This document shows, piece by piece, positions 1 to 11,482 of a stretch of 64,000 nucleotides of DNA (the stretch's first letter is position 1; each line of letters opens with the position of its first letter). Location of the stretch: the NCBI GenBank assembly GCA_029721435.1, contig CM056576.1, forward strand, positions 113,688,666 to 113,752,665, in the 5' to 3' direction. The position numbers and the translations under genes were made by a program. Under the pieces are notes generated by a model. It was not told where the DNA came from. It ran no database searches and saw only the letters and a list, made by a program, of their open reading frames with translations. The DNA comes from Gymnothorax reevesii. Lineage: Eukaryota; Chordata; Actinopteri; Anguilliformes; Muraenidae.

Positions 1-566
1 GAAAACGCTGCCAGGAGAATTTGCCTGGGCCAGAAACGGTCTCGCAGTCTGAGCCTCATCCCCTTCCTGACCCTACCTGTCAGGAGCGGAGCTGACGCCA
101 CCGTCAGCTCATATGGGAAATCCATACAGAACAACAGCAATAATTCTGCGCCAGTGATTAAATGCCTCTCACATTTAAGGCCAAATTTGACCTTTTCTCT
201 CAGGGTGTTCCAATACCATAACCTTGTCCAATCTAAATCTGTTTCTCTCGCAGAGTAACCCAAAGACACGCAGCATTCGAGAAAGCCCAAACAAAAGTAG
301 GTGATTGGTCTGGGGTCAGTAAATTCAAAGGTGTGATTGGTACAAGGCTAGGGCTTAGTGAATTTTGTAATGTATTGTTCTGTGTAAAAGCTCTATATGA
401 AAATGAGAAGACGTTCAGAGTATCGCTTTGATCATATGCAGGGCACATGCCTGTCAGGCGTTCTTCTGCTTTTGATGGAGTGAAAAAATATCTTGGCAAG
501 GGATCGGCTCGTAGGTTGGGGGAGACAGAGAGTGAGCTAATGACAAGCTGTCAACGGCCTTCTCAC
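1..566. other. Intronic sequence downstream of exon LA8
   Basis: This is the start of the intron after the LA8 donor. No EGF-like exon, which should follow in an LDLR-family gene, can be recognised here, so the next exon lies before the window. No repeat was identified. Confidence 0.5.
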
Positions 567-689
567 CGCACTGATTGGCTGGCTCGTCCGACCTATCCTT
601 GCAGTCCTTGTGGGAGTCGCACAGCTTGCTGGCATCGATGCACTCGCCGTTTTTGCACATGAATTTCAGAGGCCCCTCGCACTTGGTCG
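567..689 (-). CDS. lrp8: lrp8-like exon encoding LDL-receptor class A repeat 8
   Basis: This 123-bp exon encodes one LDLa module reading ATKCEGPLKFMCKNGECIDA, then SKLCDSHKDCKDRSDEPANQ and CG. All six cysteines and the acidic calcium-binding SDE triplet are visible. Transcription runs leftwards. The acceptor is a pyrimidine tract ending CCCATAG, with the first exon base at 689. The donor is GTGAGA, with the last exon base at 567. Both junctions are phase 1. LDLa modules are secreted-side ligand-binding units; in ApoER2/VLDLR they bind Reelin and apolipoprotein E. The residue after CKD is Arg where VLDLR family members usually have Trp. Mammalian LRP8 lacks an eighth repeat that other vertebrates are thought to keep, so this fits a non-mammalian lrp8. 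VLDLR has an equivalent module and remains the alternative. Confidence 0.88.
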
Positions 690-1301
690 CTATGGGAGAC
701 AGAGGGCATGAAGAATGACACGAAGCATCATCCTTGTGCACTAATCGTGATAATGCTAAACAAAATAACTTATGTTGTATTATTCAGAGCAATGGATGCA
801 AGCACAAGACCTCAAATGATTTTACATCATGCATATGTTTGGCGCTACAAACTAAACAAGACCATGCAATAATGTAACATCTGCTGTTAAGCATATGCAG
901 TACACGGGTATAAGGCGTTAAAAGTTTATGCGTCTACAAACCGTGGGCTACACTGTAATGAGTCTGTATTTGAATAGTGATAAAAATTCAAAGGGCTTAA
1001 TTCCTACACGGTTAAGTCATTTTGATATGACTTCAATTAAAGTTTCATTGACACCCTCAAATTTAAGCATAGATTGTTAGCTATAATTTCCGGGTATTCG
1101 CATCCATATTGCGTCAACCCTGACATTACAGCCCGCAGATTTTCGTCATCGTCCCAATACTTTCAGAGCTGATGGTTTGCTCCCAGTGGGCTTTGAGGAA
1201 GTAAGAGGTTTTGATGCATATTTTTATGGGTGTGTTATTCAGTCCCAGAACTTCTTTCAACGGGAGCGCTGATATATTAGGTATATGGGTCGTACACCCA
1301 C
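690..1301. other. Intron between LA7 and LA8 exons
   Basis: A 612-bp intron bounded by GTGGGT at the 1301 side and a pyrimidine tract ending CATAG at the 690 side, read on the minus strand. It is AT-rich and I see no other feature. Confidence 0.7.
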
Positions 1302-1424
1302 CGTTGACGCAGCCAGCTTCGTCGCTGTTATCCGGGCAGTCGTGCACCTTGTTGCACTGCTTGGTGCCATGGATACAGGAGCCGTCACCGCACTGGAACT
1401 CGTCCGGTCGACATGTCAGCAAAG
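1302..1424 (-). CDS. lrp8: lrp8-like exon encoding LDL-receptor class A repeat 7
   Basis: This 123-bp exon reads [20 protein letters not shown], then [20 protein letters not shown]. It is a complete six-cysteine LDLa module with the DxSDE calcium site. The acceptor is TTCCTACAG, with the first exon base at 1424. The donor is GTGGGTGT after the last exon base at 1302. Phase is 1 at both ends, so it joins in frame to the LA8 exon 612 bp downstream and to the LA4-6 exon 3215 bp upstream. The string CRPDxFxCxDGSCIHG resembles VLDLR, while CPDxSDEAGC resembles LRP8. That is expected for these sister paralogues and is the main reason the gene symbol is not certain. Confidence 0.9.
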
Positions 1425-4400
1425 CTGTAGGAAACGGGATCACAGTTGGCAGAGTCAACACAAACAAAATAAACCCTACTTCAGGGCACTACGATCTCTC
1501 CTCAGCGCTTTCTCGCGGAATATAGACACTACACAACCTGTAGTACAGTGACGGCTGCCCAGCTAAAATTAAATTATGATAGAAAAATCCCTTTTCACTA
1601 ATAAGTAGTTTTGACCTGTTTTCAATCATTTTTCCTGATTAATTTTCAATGATTAGAATTATCAATTGGCAGTCAAACATACAGCCTCCCAACTAATTCA
1701 ATGCTGCGGGAATTAAATAGTAAATTATATTCAGAAAAATGTTTTACTCACTTAAAAAAGAAGACGACCTACTCGGTTAATTCGTTTGAATCACAATAAT
1801 GAAAACAGAGGCAAGCAACTAGAATTCACAACTGAATAACGTTGTTTGAAATGCAATTTTGCATCAAAATGACAATGTTTATTTCTTGTTTTTCCTTAAC
1901 GGGAACTGGGTGCAACGGTTATTTTTGAGTATTTTCTGAAGAATTTTTCAGAGTTCACACAAAGTTAATTAAAATAAATGACTGAAAACAGTTCTAGACC
2001 AATCATGACTTTGAGGGTATGTTCTCATCCTCCCCAATTTTCTGCTCACCAGCCGACACTGCTCTAGAAGTGAATTTAGTGAGTCACAAGTCAGTGTCAC
2101 TCAACCGCGGTTTTATGACAGCTGTCAATGCGTGAGAAGTATAGGCAACCCGCAATCCTGAGACAGAGCAAAAAAATATAAATACCCCGAGGGCAAAAAC
2201 CATCTTTTAGTACAAAAAGACAGCAGATAACCACTTCCAACAGAGGGAAGCGCAGAGAGAGTGAGCGAGTGGATTTATTTTTAGTACAGCTCCATTGGGT
2301 TTCTCTTCAGTTCAGGTACAATGCAAAAGCACTGTGAAACAAGTGATGCATTTACTAAGACAGACGAGAGGGTAACCAATCTCTCCCCCCCTTCTTTTTT
2401 TGCTCCGTAAAAGAGGACATTCTTACTCATTTATCTCTTTAATGCATTTGTTTTTCCTCAGCTTTGTTTGTTTGTGTGATTTATGGCTTTTTCTGAGTGT
2501 GATTTGATTGCTGTTGCGTTGTACTGAGGTGAAGACAGCATTATTCTTCTTAAAGATGCAGCAACAACAGTGGTCCTTACATCTAGGTGAACTTGCACTC
2601 AAAATAAAATGACAAATGACTCAGCAAGGTAGGGTCTGGTATTGATGATGTAGTCTAAAATATGGAGTTAAAGCGCTGATATTGCCCCCAAAGCACCTTA
2701 ACAGACACTTTGGTTTGAGAAGCAGCAGATTGTCCGAGCCCTATAACTCAGTTTTTGATATATGGTATTAGCAGGGCTCCACACTCACATCTTTTTCCAA
2801 GAAGCATGCATATGTGGCCAAATTATTAGATCCAGATTCATTTCCAGGATATATGATAACATGATATCATGATAAATTGATGTCACTGATAACTTGTTTG
2901 GGATTGAATACACTCATTAGACACGCTCATCATCAATCTCAACCCATTTCTCTACATTTCATCACTAAGCTTGCATAAAGGCATTCATATTTAATTTCAT
3001 ATCTAGTGCAATAAAGGTTTTCAGCCAAAATGATTTATTCAGCACAGCGTTAAAACAAAAGATTACCTTCGGTATTAATGTGTGGGGTCTCTGCGGTGTA
3101 ATATATCCACAGTCTAATCATTAGCATTATCTATCTCCCTTCTTGGATGAAAGAACATCTTTTAGCCAAGAGCAGGCGCTAAATATTTGCATTTTAGCGA
3201 TGGTAATCAGAGAGCTGCGCTGATGAGATTTAGAATTTGTCCGCGGAACACCCTGCGGGCCACTTTTCCTCCTCATCCTCAGCTGCAAGTTTATCCCAGG
3301 GAGCTCGAGGATGTCAGCTCGTTGCTTAGCAACCAAGGGACTGTCATGCTCTTCTCTGAACCCTCTCTTCGCCGACAATACAGCGATCTATGGAAAGACG
3401 TCATCATGTTGTGCGCTTTGTAGTCGATGGCAATTATTGGTATTAAAAAAAATTCAATGAAAAGCCTGGTTACCATGAAAATGGACCACACTAGCACATA
3501 TAACAATTGTATAATAAGACATACTCTACTAAAATGCAGGAGAGGAAGAGTGCAAATGTATGTACTTAATTCACTACTGATGTTTTAACATTTGCCTTCA
3601 AAAAACATGGTTAAAGTTCTAGATCATTAACTATGACGAATGCCACAATTTTCAAAAACATAAAAAACTCATAAAAACAAATGTTTCATGGTTTAGGCGT
3701 GCGTTTGTTTGTTGGACCTTTCTTTGTTCTATCGTCCGGGACGATATCGGATTTCTTTTCCATCGAATTCCTGGCCCAGCAGGCTGATTGAGCTGGGGTG
3801 GAGTTTTCCGGACTCTATATATATGGCCGGGGGTTCGCCTCGCCTATCGCTAGAGTGTCTGTTTGTTTCTAGCAGTTCGGCCGAAGATATCTCTAGTCAG
3901 TTTTCCTAGTGACTTGTTGTCTTCCATTTATTGTTAGGAATTGCTTCATTTAGAAGTTTTTTCTCTTCTCTCTTTGTTATTCTCTCTCACATTGCTTCCG
4001 TGTTGCGGACTTTTATTCGTTCTTGGAAGCGCAAGCTTTTACCAGGGGCGTGTACCTCCTTTTGTGTTTGTTTCTTATCTGGGCTGCTCTCAGTTCTTTC
4101 TCTCAATGGTCGCGGCACCGGGTGATGTAATGAAGCATGATCACTGAAAAAGCAGGATAACTGCAATGAACTGAACCGAAAAACCTAGGGCTCCTTATTT
4201 AGTTTGTGTTCTACATTCGGGAGAGTCTGGACTGAGTTTAACTCACAGCAAAACGAGTCTGGTTTGACAAGTCTACCTATCTTATGATAAAACTTAAAGC
4301 CTGATTTATTTTCCCTCTCAAGCAGACAATATTAGAATATCTTAAGTTATCAAGCACTTGAAATGCTCTTATTCTACTGGCAAATCTAGAAATCAGTCAA

Positions 4401-4639
4401 AATTATCTCACTTCATTGGCAGAATATTTCTCACTGAGGAAAAAAAGGTAATAGAGATAAGCATTTTTAAGCCTAAATGAAAGTTAAGTCCTTCTCACCA
4501 AGCAATTTTATTTTTCTTTTTTTTTGCTGTGGCTATGGTCTGGCAAAATATGTAATTCTACTTCCTGGGACAGGGCAAGGGCCCAGGTCTCAGGTTTATG
4601 CCTTGAAACCCAGGACGGGTGCGGGCAGCAGCGACTCAC
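1425..4639. other. Intron between LA4-6 and LA7 exons
   Basis: A 3215-bp intron. Most of it is AT-rich with nothing recognisable. A compositionally different block at about 3690-4150 holds a CTCTATATATAT TATA-like motif near 3814 followed by pyrimidine-rich sequence. That looks like part of a retroelement promoter or LTR, but I found no boundaries or target duplication. Confidence 0.55.
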
Positions 4640-5023
4640 GGCAGTTGGCCTCGTCGGACTTGTCTTTGCAGTCGGGGTCTCCGTCGCATTTCCAGTGGAG
4701 CGGCAGGCACTTCCCGCTGCCACACTGAAACTCGCCGAGGTCACAGGGAGGGCGGGGCCGGGGCCGGGGGGGAGCGCGCCGGCCGCAGCGCTCGGGGGTC
4801 TCGTCCGAGCCGTCAGGACAGTCAGGGTCTTCGTCGCAGCTCCAAAGGTGGGGGATGCACTCGGAGCTGTTACAGCGGAACTCGTGGGGGCCGCAGGAGG
4901 GCGAAGAGCACTTTTCCTCGTCACTGGCGTCCCCGCAGTCGTCGTCGCCGTCGCACAGGAAAATTGGTGCCACGCATTTGTGGTTTCGGCACTGGAATTC
5001 CTCACCGGAGCAGGCTTTGCTGT
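4640..5023 (-). CDS. lrp8: lrp8-like exon encoding LDL-receptor class A repeats 4-6
   Basis: This 384-bp exon (128 codons, phase 1-1) encodes three LDLa modules in a row, the arrangement LDLR, VLDLR and LRP8 share for this exon. LA4 contains [18 protein letters not shown]5 begins [18 protein letters not shown] and ends [10 protein letters not shown]6 contains [16 protein letters not shown]. The motifs [13 protein letters not shown] and CKDKSDEA match my memory of LRP8 better than VLDLR. The phase-consistent acceptor is TTCCTCAG just before base 5023; a second AG four bases inside would shift the phase. The donor is GTGAGT. The LA5-LA6 linker is an unusual Pro/Arg tract ([12 protein letters not shown]) encoded by a very GC-rich stretch at about 4735-4800. 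The opposite strand is also open here, but that is only a consequence of GC content. Confidence 0.93.
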
Positions 5024-5379
5024 CTGAGGAATGGAGAATACAAAATCGCCATCAGCATACAGTTAATACCTCCAACTCCTGTACTGCCCCTCCACCTTCC
5101 ATGTCGCTAATATCTACTGCATGACTTCCAGCTACTGTACCTCTGATATCTGTCTCACGACCTCCATTTGCCATACCAACAACATCATGAAAAACAAGCA
5201 TCATAGGAACACTCCTCCCAGTGCCCCTGATCAAGGAACTGGCTTTAGAACTGGAGTTGGTCCCCGGGGCACTGCTCTGTGGCTCCCCAGTTATCTTATG
5301 TTATCTTACTTGAATAAAAGTAGAACCAAGGGTCCTGAAGCTTACCGGCAAGCAGTCTTATAGTGATGGTATAAGTTAT

Positions 5380-6025
5380 GAAAATTTCATGTGAAGTTTG
5401 ACATTTGAATCAATGAAAGTCAATGTCAAGGTCACTTAATAAAAGTTCACATAAATTTATAAGACCTCCTGTAATGCAAACCCAATCCTAAGCTCTGAAG
5501 CAGTTTTGGTGATACAAGTTATTTGTGAACTGTAATGGTCACAGAATGTCAAGTTGAGGTCAGCAAATAGACTTCATATATGACTTTCTATATGTCTCTA
5601 CACGAACCTTGGCTCCATCTATGACCATTTTGGTGATACAAGTCACTTTAATTTCACTGTCTAGTTTGACCCTCAAAGGTCACTGACAATCAAGTTGAAT
5701 GTCACCAAAGGAAAGTTCATATGTGACTTCCTATGTCAGTAACACAAACCTAGGCTCCACCTGTGACCTTTTTAGTGATAGAAGTCATTGAATTTTCTCT
5801 TGGTCAAGTTTGACTTTCGAAGGTCAAAATGAAAGTCACCAAATGAAACTTTATATATGACTTCCTATACGACTCCAATACAAACCTATACTCTATCTGT
5901 AACGATTTTGCTCATATTAGTCATTGAAATTTCACTGTATATTTTGGTCATTGAAGGTCAGTGAAGGTCAAGTTCAATGTCACCAAATGAAACTTCATGC
6001 ATAAAATCCTATATGAAGTTTGACG
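5380..6025. repeat. AGGTCA-rich tandem array, period about 135-142 bp
   Basis: Four to five diverged units are visible. A landmark, TGACTT followed by CCTATATG-like sequence and then ACAAACCT, recurs near 5581, 5723 and 5858. Units carry AAGGTCA or its complement; 5426-5434 is a perfect TCAAGGTCA. Unlike the other AGGTCA arrays in the window I see no CGGAC tract or terminal hairpin here. The array lies in the 42.8-kb intron, a few hundred bases downstream of its 3' splice site on the + strand scale. Confidence 0.7.
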
Positions 6026-6614
6026 CATTATTAAAAACATTATCAGAAAGCACTTTGTGAACTGAAAAGTAGACATTGATGTTCACAAGACTGTTTGAAA
6101 AATGTATAAATGCAGTATAAATCATTTTGGAGAGTTATTATGCAAGTCAAAATGTATGTACAAGTCTCCATTTCCCCAAGGGAAAACTTTTCATCAGACC
6201 CTCCCCTGCACATTAACTGAATCATTCATAGAAAATGATGGCCAAATTTAGATGAGCACCCCCTTAAAACCAACATATGGGGAAAAATCAATGAAAAACT
6301 CCCAATTATCATAGTGCTAGTTCTCAAATTTATAACTGTTATTGTTGCTGCCATCCCAAGAAACAATTTGACACCAAACACGGCTTAATTACTTTGAAAA
6401 TATGAAGCCCAGGAGGAACTGAAGCCGTGAAAAGCATAATTTGGCTACATTTTTTCATCACAATTTGAAAGTTTAAAATTAAAATTAATATAGTCCCCAA
6501 AGTGATACACCCTAAATATTGGGTAAAAAGTAGTTTCAGTATGCCAAGTTCGTTTGCACAAAGTTTCAAAAAATTCTTTCACCGGTAGCAATGTAGTGAG
6601 ACGGCTTATTATAA

Positions 6615-8205
6615 TACAAAACCCAAAACCAGTGAAGTTGGCATGTTGTGTAAATCGTAAATAAAAACAGAATACAAGGATCAGCAAATCCTTTTCAACC
6701 TATATTCAATTAAACACACTGCAAAGACAAGTTACTTAATGTTCGAACAGGTAAACTTTGTAATTTTTTGCAAATATCAGCTCATTTGGAATTTGATGCC
6801 TGCAACATGTTTCAGAAAAGCTGGCACGAGTGGCCAAAAAGACTGAGAGTGTTGAGGAATGCTCATCAAACACTTATTTGGAACATCCCACAGGGGAACG
6901 GGCTAATTGGGAACAGGTGGTTGCCATGATTGGGTATAAAAGCAGCTTCCCTGAAATGCTAAGTCATTCACAAACAAGGATGGGGTGAGGGTCACCACTT
7001 AGAGAACAAATGGGTGAGCTGATTGTCGAACAGTTTAAAAACAACATTCCTCAACGAGCTATTGCAAGAAATTTAGGGATTTCATCATCTACGGTCCGTA
7101 ATATCGTCAAAAGGTTCAGAGAATCTGGAGAAATCACTGCACGTAAGCGACAAGGCCGGAAACCAACATTGAATTCCCGTGACCTTCGATCCCTCAGGCG
7201 GTACTGCATCAAAAACCGACATCAGTGTGTAAAGGACATCACCATATGGGCTCAGGAACACTTCAGAAAAACACTGTCAGTAACTACAGTTCGTTGCTAC
7301 ATCTGTAAGTGCAAGTTAAAACTCTACAATGCAAAGCAAGAGCCATTTATCAACAGCATCCAGAAATGCCAGCGGCTTCACTGGGCCCAAGCTCATCTAA
7401 GTTGGACTGATGCAAAGTGGAAAAGTGTTCTGTGGTTTGACGAGTCCGCATTTCAAATTGTTTTTGGAAACTGTGGACGTTGTTTCCTCCGGACCAAAGA
7501 GGAAAAGAACCATCCGGACTGTTATAGGCGCAAAGTTCAAAAGCCAGCATCTGTGATGGTATGGGGGTGTATTAGTGCCCAAGGCATGGGCAACTTACAC
7601 ATATGTGAAGGCACCATTAATGCTAAAAGGTACATTCAGGTTTTGGAGCAACATATGCCATCTTTTTCATGGACGCCCCTGCTTATTTCAGCAAGACAAT
7701 GCCAAGCCACATTCTGCACGTGTTACAACAGCATGGCTCCGTAGTAAAAGAGTGCGGGTGCAAGACTGGCCTGCCTGTAGTCCAGACCTGTCTCCCATTG
7801 AAAATGTGTGGCGCATTATGAAGTGTAAAATACGACAACGGAGACCCCGGACAGTTGAACAACTTAAGCTGTACATCAAGCAAGAATGGGAAAGAGTTCC
7901 ACCTGAAAAGCTTCAAAAATTTGTCTCCTCAGTTCCCAAACGTTTACCGAGTGTCATTAAAAGGAAAGGCCATGTAACACAGTGGTCAAAAGGCCCCTGT
8001 GCCAACTTTTTTGCAATATGTTGCTGCCTTTAAATGATTATTTGCAAAAAATAAAAAATAAAGGTTTCTCAGTTTGAAAATTAAACATCTTGTCTTTGCA
8101 GTGTATTCAATTGAATACAAGTTGAAAAGGATTTGCAAATCATTGTATTCTGTTTTTATCTACGATTTACATAACGTGCCAACTTCACTGGTTTTGGGTT
8201 TTGTA
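6615..8205 (+). mobile_element. Nearly full-length Tc1/mariner element
   Basis: Inverted terminal repeats of roughly 120 bp or more are visible. The left arm starts TACAAAACCCAAAACCAGTG and the right arm ends with its complement CACTGGTTTTGGGTTTTGTA. Both run inward through a shared stretch ending ACACTGCAAAGACAAG. TA-rich flanks fit TA target use. The element holds a transposase reading frame on the + strand interrupted by one frameshift. TIR divergence is only a few percent by eye, which makes it one of the younger insertions in the window. Confidence 0.92.
7010..8033 (+). pseudogene. Tc1-like DD34E transposase, one frameshift
   Basis: The span of about 341 codons equals the usual Tc1 transposase length. 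The N-terminus (MGELIVEQFKNNIPQRAIAR) leads into a paired-like helix-turn-helix (SSSTVRNIVKRFRESG) and the linker GRKPTLNSRDLRSLRR. The catalytic motifs are WFDES, QQDNAKPH and SPDLSPIENVW, with exactly 34 residues between the second Asp and the Glu. All three catalytic acids are kept. The frame breaks at about 7660-7690, after VLEQHMPS, and resumes one frame over at GRPCLFQQDN, so a small indel has inactivated it. The function of the family is cut-and-paste transposition at TA. The enzyme would be nuclear. No other in-frame stop is seen in either half. Confidence 0.9.
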
Positions 8206-8235
8206 ATAATTATTATTTACCAGTTTTTTTTTTAA

Positions 8236-8405
8236 TTGGAAGTGGCTATTCGCCCAGTAGCGGGGTGAATTTGGGGAAAGAGACCGGCTATCTGCCCTGC
8301 AACCGGGCCGACAAGAGAAGCAGTTCTGCTATTCGCACCGCGGTGGGGTGGTTAAGAGAAGCACCTCTGCTATTTGCCCCGCAGTTGGGCCAATAAAAGA
8401 ATTAA
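8236..8405. repeat. Short GC-rich tandem repeat, unit about 60 bp
   Basis: Three diverged units share GCTATTTGCCCCGCA-like sequence followed by GGGCC and AGAGAAGCA. They begin just right of the Tc1 end. A poly-C run follows at about 8560-8576. Origin unknown. Confidence 0.55.
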
Positions 8406-9808
8406 TTTTATAATCCGCCCCGCTCTGTGATCTTTAGCGCTGAACCGCCGCGAGGCGAATTGTTTCTTCCTTTTTTATTTCGCTATTTAGATTTTTCACA
8501 TTTCTAAGGGTGATGGAAGCGCACACAGTGAGTGAGGACGATCTTGGATGTTATTAGCCCCACCCCCCCCCCCCCCAAAAAAAAACAGTCTGCTTTGTGA
8601 CCGTACACTGTTCGTGATACAGGCTCATATTTGAGACATTGCGCTGATAAGCCTATGGTCGTTGCTGGATTAGTTTTTGAATCAGTTTTGAACATTTGCT
8701 GCAATCGACAAAATACTATTCCTCTGACAGCTGACCAATTATCGGAACCCCAAAGAAAACGAACTATAAATCTACAAGAACCCCAGTTTTTCTCATCTTT
8801 ATCATTCTCCAATGAAAATAAATAATCTTGCACTCGGACCAACCAGTCACCGATTTCATACATTCTGCATGAATAATCATGCAAATGCGGAACTTCACAT
8901 CAGAGTGGAAGTACACGTCTAACCAAATCCATCAAGATAGAAGGTTACCGATTGATATTGAAATGCTAAATAAATTCATTCGCCACTGGACGCAAGCACC
9001 CATAGCTGGTATCAACAAGACTCAAAACTGTGTCACGAACAGTCTACGGTCACGAAGCAGACAGAGTTTTTGGGCTCAAAACGTCGGACATCGTTCTCAC
9101 TCTCCAGGTGCGTTTCCATTACCCTTAGAAATGCGCAAAATCTAAATAGTGAAATTAAAAAAATCCGTAATGAAAACAATTTCTGATATCATGAAATTTG
9201 CTCTCTGATCTGCAGTATTAGTCACCAAAGCCAAGGCCTAATATGTAGACTATTGGACTTCAGCAGCAGACCAGCTAGTGTATTTGTAATTTTGTGTAGT
9301 GTGGAGCATTTACATTGTTATTGTCAGACAAGGTTATACAAATATGCCGCGCGCACAACTCCGCTGACAGTTGTTGGGTTTCCATCCGCCTGTTTTAATT
9401 CGCATTTTCAATTTGCGCATTAAAAACCCGAATGGAAACACTGAAAATAAGAAAAAAATTTCCAAGTATCGCAAAAACAGTTTTTACGCTTGGGGGAGGT
9501 GGAAAAGTTGGTGTATAGTTGGTGTAAAAGGAAAATGTGAATAAGTGCTCTGGAAACAGATGTAGCGAATAAACAGTGATGCTCATAATCACATGACTTC
9601 CGCTCCACTGTACAAATGAAAAATGTCATCACGATGAGCCCTCTTTCTCTGCAGTGGTAGGCCTATACTGTCACAGGGCTGGAGAATTAGTGCTACCTAT
9701 TGCTTATCTGGTCGACCATTCTGGTCACAGACTGGAACGCTAGGATGACGAACGCCGGCCGCCACACCACGGCAATAGCTTATCGGCCCATGGGGCCGGT
9801 AAGTTAAC
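8406..9808. other. Intronic sequence with small MITE-like palindrome
   Basis: Mostly unremarkable. At 9378-9439 a short palindromic unit begins GTTTCCAT and ends ATGGAAAC, with complementary GCGCATT/AATTCGC interiors. A related inverted arm (GTTTCCATTACCC) occurs near 9113, so 9109-9440 may be one or two decayed MITEs. Confidence in the boundaries is low. Confidence 0.35.
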
Positions 9809-10226
9809 TAGCACCTTGCCAACATATACCTCACAATCTCTACCTGCCATACTGCAACCATCTGCATCATAAACTCAACCTGCCATGCAGTCAACACATG
9901 CCAAACAACCTCCAACCTTCCACACTGCCAATGTCGGCTTCACCATCTCCACCTGTCTTACAGCCATCACCTGCATCATAAACTCAACCTGCCAACACAT
10001 GGATAACAACCTCCACCTTCCACACTGCCAATATCTGCACCAGAATCTCCACCTTCTATAATGCCCCCATGTGGATCAAAATCTCAACCTGCTGTGCAGC
10101 CAACCCATGTGTTACAACCTCCACTTTCCACACTGCCTACATCTACACCACAATACTCCACCTGCCACACTGCCTCCATGTCCATCATACACTCAACCTG
10201 CCGTACAGCATATGCATGGATTACAA

Positions 10227-11482
10227 CATAGGTCGGCAACAGCTGGTCCATGGGCCAATTTTGGCCAGCGAACGATTTTCATTGGCCCGCCAGATGACAC
10301 AGATTTTCAAACGCAAGCTATTCCTGCGATTCCTGCCAATAGTCTACCAGGCACCTGATGTTAAGCAGAAACGAGAGAATACCAGAGCCAAGATTTGCAT
10401 TCTTAAGCTTAGTTGTCTTTCTTTCACTGTCTTCAACTAAAAAGGAAAAGTTGCGTTTTTGACATAATGGGGCAGCCTATGAAAAGATGCGATGTCTTTA
10501 ACCGAATTTAAGGCCAACAGTCGTGCTGCAACAAAATATTTGTGTCAGAGCGACACAGGAAACTAGGTTTATATTTTATTTAACAAGCCAGTAACTGTGG
10601 CATAATCCAGAAGGCTTTTACACAAAGTAAACTAAAGTAAAACGATAATCAGGCAGTCGCGCAACGGCAGAGATGGTGGGTACGGATGATCCTGAAATGA
10701 AAGGCACGAAAGACAGAGGAAAAAAGCAACCAAGACACTTTTAAGGACGTTAGACCTCGCACTACGATGCTGGTGCTCTTTGTACAACCATCTATCAGCG
10801 CTTCAATTTTGCGTTTTCGTGCAACGTTGAAGGAGCCATACATTGTTTCGTGATTCCACCTGACATTATACATCATACAAAACCGCGATAACTTCCTTGC
10901 ATATGAGGCACATGGGCTTTCCATTACTACACCTGATTAAGATGAACGCAAATTTCTCCCTCCATTTCTCTTTATAGGCTCTGTTTTCGCTGTCAACTTT
11001 CCTCTTTAAACCTTTTGACAGAGACATCTTTTTAATTAACATCTTTTTTTCTTACTCATCTCTGCACGCTATTTCCACCAAAAGAGCAAACATTGTATTA
11101 TTGTAAGGAGGCGGTCAACCAAGTATTTCAAAATAAAAGTAGCCCAAGTAGCCTTATAGACCTAACCTGAGCCTATCATTGCCATCATTGCCTTTTTCAC
11201 AATTGCAGATGACTCAATATTGAAAGAAATGGTAAATCCATTAAGATTATTAAATTATCATAAGAGACTGCCGGTGGGCTTGTGCACAGTCCACATGGTT
11301 TATTTTTTTGTCATTAGTTATTTTTATTAGACTCACCATTCTCCATGTAGGCCTGGTTTTTGTGAGTGGGCATTACGGGCACCTATCCCAGCATCTAAAC
11401 AGGCCGTAGCCTGGCCTCTGGCCCGCCACCTAGTAGCGAGGAAAGGTCTTGGCCCGCAGCCCAAGTTACCTGCCGACCCCTA
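10227..11482 (-). mobile_element. hAT-like element with 8-bp target duplication
   Basis: A 1256-bp insertion interrupts the minisatellite and is flanked by a perfect direct repeat GATTACAA (10219-10226 and 11483-11490). The ends are short imperfect inverted repeats: CATAGGTCGGCAA on the left and TAGGGGTCGGCAG when the right end is reverse-complemented. TSD length and TIR pattern fit the hAT superfamily. The interior keeps the beginning of a transposase on the minus strand but is far too short for a full one, so this is a deleted, non-autonomous copy. Confidence 0.85.
10700..11027 (-). pseudogene. hAT transposase N-terminal fragment (BED/ZBED-type)
   Basis: Reading leftwards from an ATG at 11027 the frame gives MSLSKGLKRKVDSENRAYKE, then KWREKFAFILIRCSNGKPMC and LICKEVIAVL, then a stop. 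I recognise KRKVDxENRxFxxxW...FxL...KPxCLICxExIAxLK as the N-terminus of fish and mammalian ZBED-like hAT transposases, where CLIC begins a BED-type zinc finger. The distal His residues of the finger are lost to frameshifts and stops after about 50 codons. The catalytic core is absent. It lies inside the hAT element and is in the orientation expected for its transposase. Confidence 0.72.

Noticed and set aside
2165..2185. TATA-like AAAAAATATAAATACC as a promoter
   Set aside because: It sits in an AT-rich intron with no downstream exon or CpG-rich context.
4961..5020. Alternative acceptor AG four bases inside the LA4-6 exon
   Set aside because: It would give a phase that does not join to the phase-1 donor of exon LA3.
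4524..5027. Long open frame on the + strand, 167 codons
   Set aside because: It is the GC-rich shadow of the LA4-6 exon on the minus strand and has no recognisable domain.
10069..10440. Open frames across the CTCAACCTGCC minisatellite
   Set aside because: They are driven by stop-poor C-rich repeats and run into the hAT element.
10649..10924. 91-codon minus-strand frame in the hAT element
   Set aside because: It is a different frame from the recognisable transposase start at 11027, so it was not called as a protein.
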